Shown here: one piece after another, positions 60,942 to 64,000 of the stretch
How the letters are laid out: every line of letters begins with the position of its first letter
Numbering within the stretch: the first letter of the stretch is position 1
Assembly (NCBI GenBank): GCA_028281285.1
Contig: JANQKF010000018.1
Span: 1-64,000, forward strand
Direction: 5' to 3'
DNA from: Cyclobacteriaceae bacterium
GTDB lineage: Bacteria; Bacteroidota; Bacteroidia; Cytophagales; Cyclobacteriaceae
DNA: 64,000 nt
The notes under the pieces: generated by a model
The model's database searches: none
What the model was told of the DNA's origin: nothing
Seen by the model: only the letters and a program-made list of their open reading frames with translations
Program-made: the position numbers and the translations under genes

Positions 60942-63146
60942 ATGAGTGAAGAAAATAAGAGGGAGCAAGAGGGTGATCAGGAAATTCTAAAACAGAACCC
61001 CGAGAATACTACAGAACCCAACAAAGAACAACCACAAGAAGACCTCCAACCCCAGGAGGTAGAAGGAACTGTTCAGCCTGAAGATCAGGAACTACCAAAA
61101 GAAATTGAAGCAAGTTCTACCGATGAGGCAGTCGCTGAACCGAAAGCCGAATCCGAGGAAGTCATTACTGAGCCAGAAGATAAGGAGAGTACAGAGGCTG
61201 TTGCCGAAGCCGAAGTTGATCAGAAGGAAAATACTCCAATCATTAATTCTGATGAACCTAAGTCAGAATCCCCGGTGGAGGAAGTAGTACAACCCGAAGC
61301 ACCGGAAGAGCCTGCAATATCCTCGGAGGAGGAACCAGTTGCGGAAGTTGTGGATAAGTCAAGTGAGGAATCAGTTAAAGAAACAGACGATTCCCAAAAT
61401 GAGGAACCGGAAGTAGAAAAAGCCGAAGAGGAAGAAGAAATAATTGATTACAGCACCTTTTCAAGAGAGCAATTGGTTGATGCTGCAGAAGAGCTTTCCA
61501 AGCAAGAACATGTAGCACGAGTTGAGAATACTATTGGACAGATTGTACCTCTTTTCAGTGAAATGGAGAAAGGGTTAAAAGAAACTGCCCTGAATAAGTT
61601 TATCGTTGATGGAGGTAACCCCGATGACTTTGAATTCAATCGAGACGATTTGTTCAATCGGTTCAATGCTGCAGTTCGTCTGATACGTGATAAGAGAGCA
61701 AGGTTTATAAAGGATCGCGAAGCGAATAAAGAACGAAACTTCGAAAAGAAACAGGCCCTGTTAGATAGATTGAGAGATTTGGTGGACGGAGAGAATGCGA
61801 CCACCAACATCTCACCAATAAAGGAAATTCAGCAAGAATGGAGAACAATAGGTCCCGTTCCAAATCAACACAACAAGACCTTGTGGGCTAACTATAATGC
61901 CTTGCTCGATCGGTTTTATAATAACCGACATATTCTTTTTGAGCTTAAGGAGCTTGATCGAAAGAAAAACCAGAAGCTCAAAGAGGCCTTGTGTGAAAAG
62001 GCTGAGGCACTCAACGGACTGGATGACATCAAGACGGCCATTATTCAACTCAATGAACTTCACGAAGAGTACAAGAAAATAGGTGCTGTTCCAAGAGAGG
62101 TTCAGGAATCATTATGGCAGCGTTTTAAGGCAGCATCTGACGAAATATATAAGAAGCGAAAAGCCTACTTGGAAGATCTTAAAGGAGAACTTCAAGAGAA
62201 CCTGGTCAAGAAAAAAGAGCTTGCCGAAGAGATTAAGGCTTTTGTTTCCTTTGATTCAGATCGGATCAACGAATGGAATGCGAAGACGAAAGAAGTGATT
62301 GCAATCCAAAAAAAATGGGAGGCATTGGGTGGTCTGCCTCGTGAACATGCCAAAGAGGTAAACCGAGAATTTTGGGGTGCATTCAAGACATTCTTCAGTC
62401 ACAAGAACGCATTCTTCAAAAAGCTTGAAGGACAACGAAAGGAGAACCTTGAAGCCAAACAAAGGTTGGTTGAAGAGGCTCGGGCTTTAAAAGAGAGTGA
62501 CGACTGGAATAAGACGGCAGATAAGCTCAAAGGACTACAGCGAAAGTGGAAAGAGATTGGTCCGGTACCGGAGAAGTTTCGCAACTCAGTTTACGCGGAT
62601 TTTAAGGAGGCATGTGATGAATTCTTCAATAATCGAAGGGCCAGTCTGAACAGAGCCGAAGAAGGTTATACCGAAAATCTGACCAAAAAAGAAGAGTTGT
62701 GTGCCCAGATTGAAGGAGCAGCAAAGCAGAAGAAAGGTAGTGCAGAGGATTTAGACACTTGGGTAAATCAATGGAAGGAAATAGGATTTGTGCCTAAAAA
62801 CTCAATCAAGAAGATTGAAGAGCGATTCGAAAAAGCACTCGAGTCTTTTGTAGGTACCTTGGACGTCCCGGAAGAAGATAGAGAAGGGCTTATTATGAAA
62901 GCACAGCTGAGTGGCCTGAGCAAAGGACCAAATGCTGATCGGAATATTCAAAAGAAGGAGGGAGCCATTCGAAGACAAATCCAGGAACTTGAGGATAACA
63001 TCAATCTATGGAATAATAACCTGGCGTTCTTTGCGAATTCAAAAACAGCAGATAAGCTGAAAGTTGAGTTCGATGAAAAGATCGAAAAAGCCGAAGAAGA
63101 GGTGAGGAAATTGAAGAAACAACTCCGACTGGTTAGGAGTATTTAA
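60942..63146 (+). CDS. DUF349 repeat protein with long acidic N-terminus
   Basis: 734 residues from ATG 60942 (MSEENKREQEGDQE); the track begins at a GTG 30 nt earlier. Residues 1-170 are almost all Glu, Pro, Val, Ser and Ala (disordered acidic tail). Then coiled-coil rich DUF349 repeats of about 70 residues (EIQQEWRTIGPVPNQHNKTLWANYNALLDRFYNNR, LHEEYKKIGAVPREVQESLWQRFKAASDEIYKKR, IQKKWEALGGLPREHAKEVNREFWGAFKTFF, LQRKWKEIGPVPEKFRNSVYADFKEACDEFF), five or six copies. The function is unknown; Bacteroidota members are widely conserved single-copy genes. Confidence 0.9.
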   Translation: MSEENKREQEGDQEILKQNPENTTEPNKEQPQEDLQPQEVEGTVQPEDQELPKEIEASSTDEAVAEPKAESEEVITEPEDKESTEAVAEAEVDQKENTPIINSDEPKSESPVEEVVQPEAPEEPAISSEEEPVAEVVDKSSEESVKETDDSQNEEPEVEKAEEEEEIIDYSTFSREQLVDAAEELSKQEHVARVENTIGQIVPLFSEMEKGLKETALNKFIVDGGNPDDFEFNRDDLFNRFNAAVRLIRDKRARFIKDREANKERNFEKKQALLDRLRDLVDGENATTNISPIKEIQQEWRTIGPVPNQHNKTLWANYNALLDRFYNNRHILFELKELDRKKNQKLKEALCEKAEALNGLDDIKTAIIQLNELHEEYKKIGAVPREVQESLWQRFKAASDEIYKKRKAYLEDLKGELQENLVKKKELAEEIKAFVSFDSDRINEWNAKTKEVIAIQKKWEALGGLPREHAKEVNREFWGAFKTFFSHKNAFFKKLEGQRKENLEAKQRLVEEARALKESDDWNKTADKLKGLQRKWKEIGPVPEKFRNSVYADFKEACDEFFNNRRASLNRAEEGYTENLTKKEELCAQIEGAAKQKKGSAEDLDTWVNQWKEIGFVPKNSIKKIEERFEKALESFVGTLDVPEEDREGLIMKAQLSGLSKGPNADRNIQKKEGAIRRQIQELEDNINLWNNNLAFFANSKTADKLKVEFDEKIEKAEEEVRKLKKQLRLVRSI

Positions 63147-63164
63147 TCGAAGAGATCGAAAAGA

Positions 63165-63194
63165 AAAAGGATTCACTTAGTGAATCCTTTTTTT
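63165..63194 (+). terminator. Terminator between the DUF349 gene and tRNA-Thr
   Basis: AAAAAGGATTCAC / GTGAATCCTTTTT stem over a TTA-centred loop with T7 tail; usable from either side, between convergent genes. Confidence 0.88.
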
Positions 63195-63202
63195 ATGCCT
63201 TG

Positions 63203-63275
<73 letters not shown>

Positions 63276-63294
63276 TTTTCGTTCAAAGCGAGTG

Positions 63295-63325
63295 CAAATA
63301 TAGAGGTCGTTGGATTAATTGCAAA
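63295..63325 (-). promoter_or_regulatory. Promoter of tRNA-Thr
   Basis: Minus strand TTTG (63325-63322), 19-nt spacer, TATATTTG (63302-63295), 19 nt before the tRNA 5' end: full match to the Bacteroidota consensus. Confidence 0.75.
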
Positions 63326-63462
63326 CCGCAAAAGCCAAAAGTTTGAATTTAATTCTTAAGCGCAATTGCATTCATCGGATGAATTATATGAACTGCCTGA
63401 TTAGATTGGTCTTGTTCCCCTTTTTGCCTTTGTCTTTGCTTGGTTTTACCTAATTTAAAAGG

Positions 63463-64000
63463 ATGAAACTAAGGGGACGAAGGAGGTTCTTGAAGCAATC
63501 GCTTAGTGTGACCGCTTTGCTCGCAACCCCCAACGTTTTATGGTCATTTCCTAAAAATGGAGAACGCCAGTTCAGGATGAGCCTGAATCCGGGTGCTATT
63601 GGTGTTCGGATGTCCCAGTTTCAATTGGTTGAGACAGCGGCTAGATTTGGGTTTGAGGCAATTGCGCCTCAGTTTATTGAATTGGCAGGTATGAGCTCTG
63701 GCCAGGTCGATGCCATTCTGGGTCAAATGTCTGAATCAGAACTGACTTGGGATGCGGCAGGGTTGCCTGTTGAATTCAGAGGTTCGGAACCAGTGTTTCG
63801 TGAGAATCTCTTACGTCTTCATCCCATCGCTGCCGGACTGATGAACGCAGGTGTTACCCGTATGTCGACATGGATTATGCCTACACATTCAGAACTGACT
63901 TATAGAAAGAACTTTGACCTACATATTCGAAGACTTAGATTGATCCTTGACATACTCAAGGACTATAATATTCGACTTGGACTTGAGTATGTCGGTCCCA
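63463..64000 (+). CDS. Tat-exported sugar phosphate isomerase/epimerase-like protein (3' end outside window)
   Basis: 179 complete codons before the right edge, absent from the track because it does not end. N-terminus MKLRGRRRFLKQSLSVTALLATP carries the twin-arginine motif RRRFLK followed by a hydrophobic stretch, the Tat signal of many Bacteroidota xylose-isomerase-like TIM barrels. The body (FRMSLNPGAIGVRMSQFQLVETAARFGFEAIAPQFIELAGM, ILDILKDYNIRLGLEYVGP) fits the AP-endonuclease-2/sugar isomerase family with strand order F-E-A-I-(A/E). Periplasmic enzyme of unknown substrate. Confidence 0.8.
   Translation, partial: MKLRGRRRFLKQSLSVTALLATPNVLWSFPKNGERQFRMSLNPGAIGVRMSQFQLVETAARFGFEAIAPQFIELAGMSSGQVDAILGQMSESELTWDAAGLPVEFRGSEPVFRENLLRLHPIAAGLMNAGVTRMSTWIMPTHSELTYRKNFDLHIRRLRLILDILKDYNIRLGLEYVGP

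Noticed and set aside
61105-61287. 60-aa Lys/Arg-rich ORF within the DUF349 gene
   Set aside because: Frame-shifted shadow of the acidic repeat region.

Overview
The window looks like a chromosomal segment of a free-living, probably marine, member of the Bacteroidota (order Cytophagales or a close relative). The evidence is a large secreted protein with a type IX secretion (T9SS) C-terminal sorting domain, a short RpoD without region 1.1, promoters of the Bacteroidota form TTTG-N19-21-TAnnTTTG in front of rpsO and both tRNA genes, almost no Shine-Dalgarno sequences, LytTR-type two-component genes, and lineage families such as DUF4249, DUF5686, DUF6090-like, DUF349 and BshB1. No IS element, prophage, CRISPR array or rRNA operon was seen. 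One very small possible mobile cassette sits beside tRNA-Met.

Layout. 1-8.6 kb: 3' part of a giant T9SS lipase with ASH and cadherin repeats, a lipoprotein, mnmE, a membrane LytTR regulator and two tandem secreted paralogues. 8.6-12.6 kb: a metal-transport operon on the minus strand, reading DtxR/MntR-type repressor, membrane-anchored DtxR-FeoA fusion, FeoB G-domain, FeoB membrane domain; a DtxR-like operator lies inside its promoter. 12.6-20.9 kb: glycosyltransferase, dapD, LytS/LytR-type pair, a small secreted-protein operon (esterase, DinB-like, TPR), a TPR lipoprotein and a DNA/RNA endonuclease. 20.9-30 kb: amidohydrolase with a TolB-like propeller, an ECF sigma/HEAT anti-sigma/DUF4097-like operon, an S41-trypsin protease pair and small secreted proteins. 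30-38.6 kb: 2H phosphoesterase, 3-hydroxyacyl-CoA dehydrogenase, cutC, two DUF6090-like proteins, a secreted EEP-family protein, a CvfB-like RNA-binding protein and a sterol-desaturase-family membrane protein.

38.7-64 kb is mostly information processing: parE-parC, trmH, thrS-infC-rpmI-rplT, tRNA-Met, LptF/G permease, rpsO-pnp, rpoD, trxB, bshB1, pdxH, yqgE, a DUF349 protein, tRNA-Thr and, at the right edge, the start of a Tat-exported sugar isomerase-like gene.

The observations most worth following are: (i) a 405-bp unit carrying a GIY-YIG nuclease gene bounded by 42-bp direct repeats that duplicate the tRNA-Met 3' end and its terminator, with further tRNA-like scraps; (ii) FeoB split by one in-frame TAA directly followed by ATG, co-transcribed with a membrane-tethered DtxR-FeoA fusion; (iii) a hairpin before thrS whose loop resembles the tRNA-Thr anticodon loop; (iv) an apparent ATC start for infC with a rare perfect Shine-Dalgarno sequence; (v) tandem palindromes over the promoter of a 2H phosphoesterase. 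Domain assignments come from motif recognition by eye; no database search was run.
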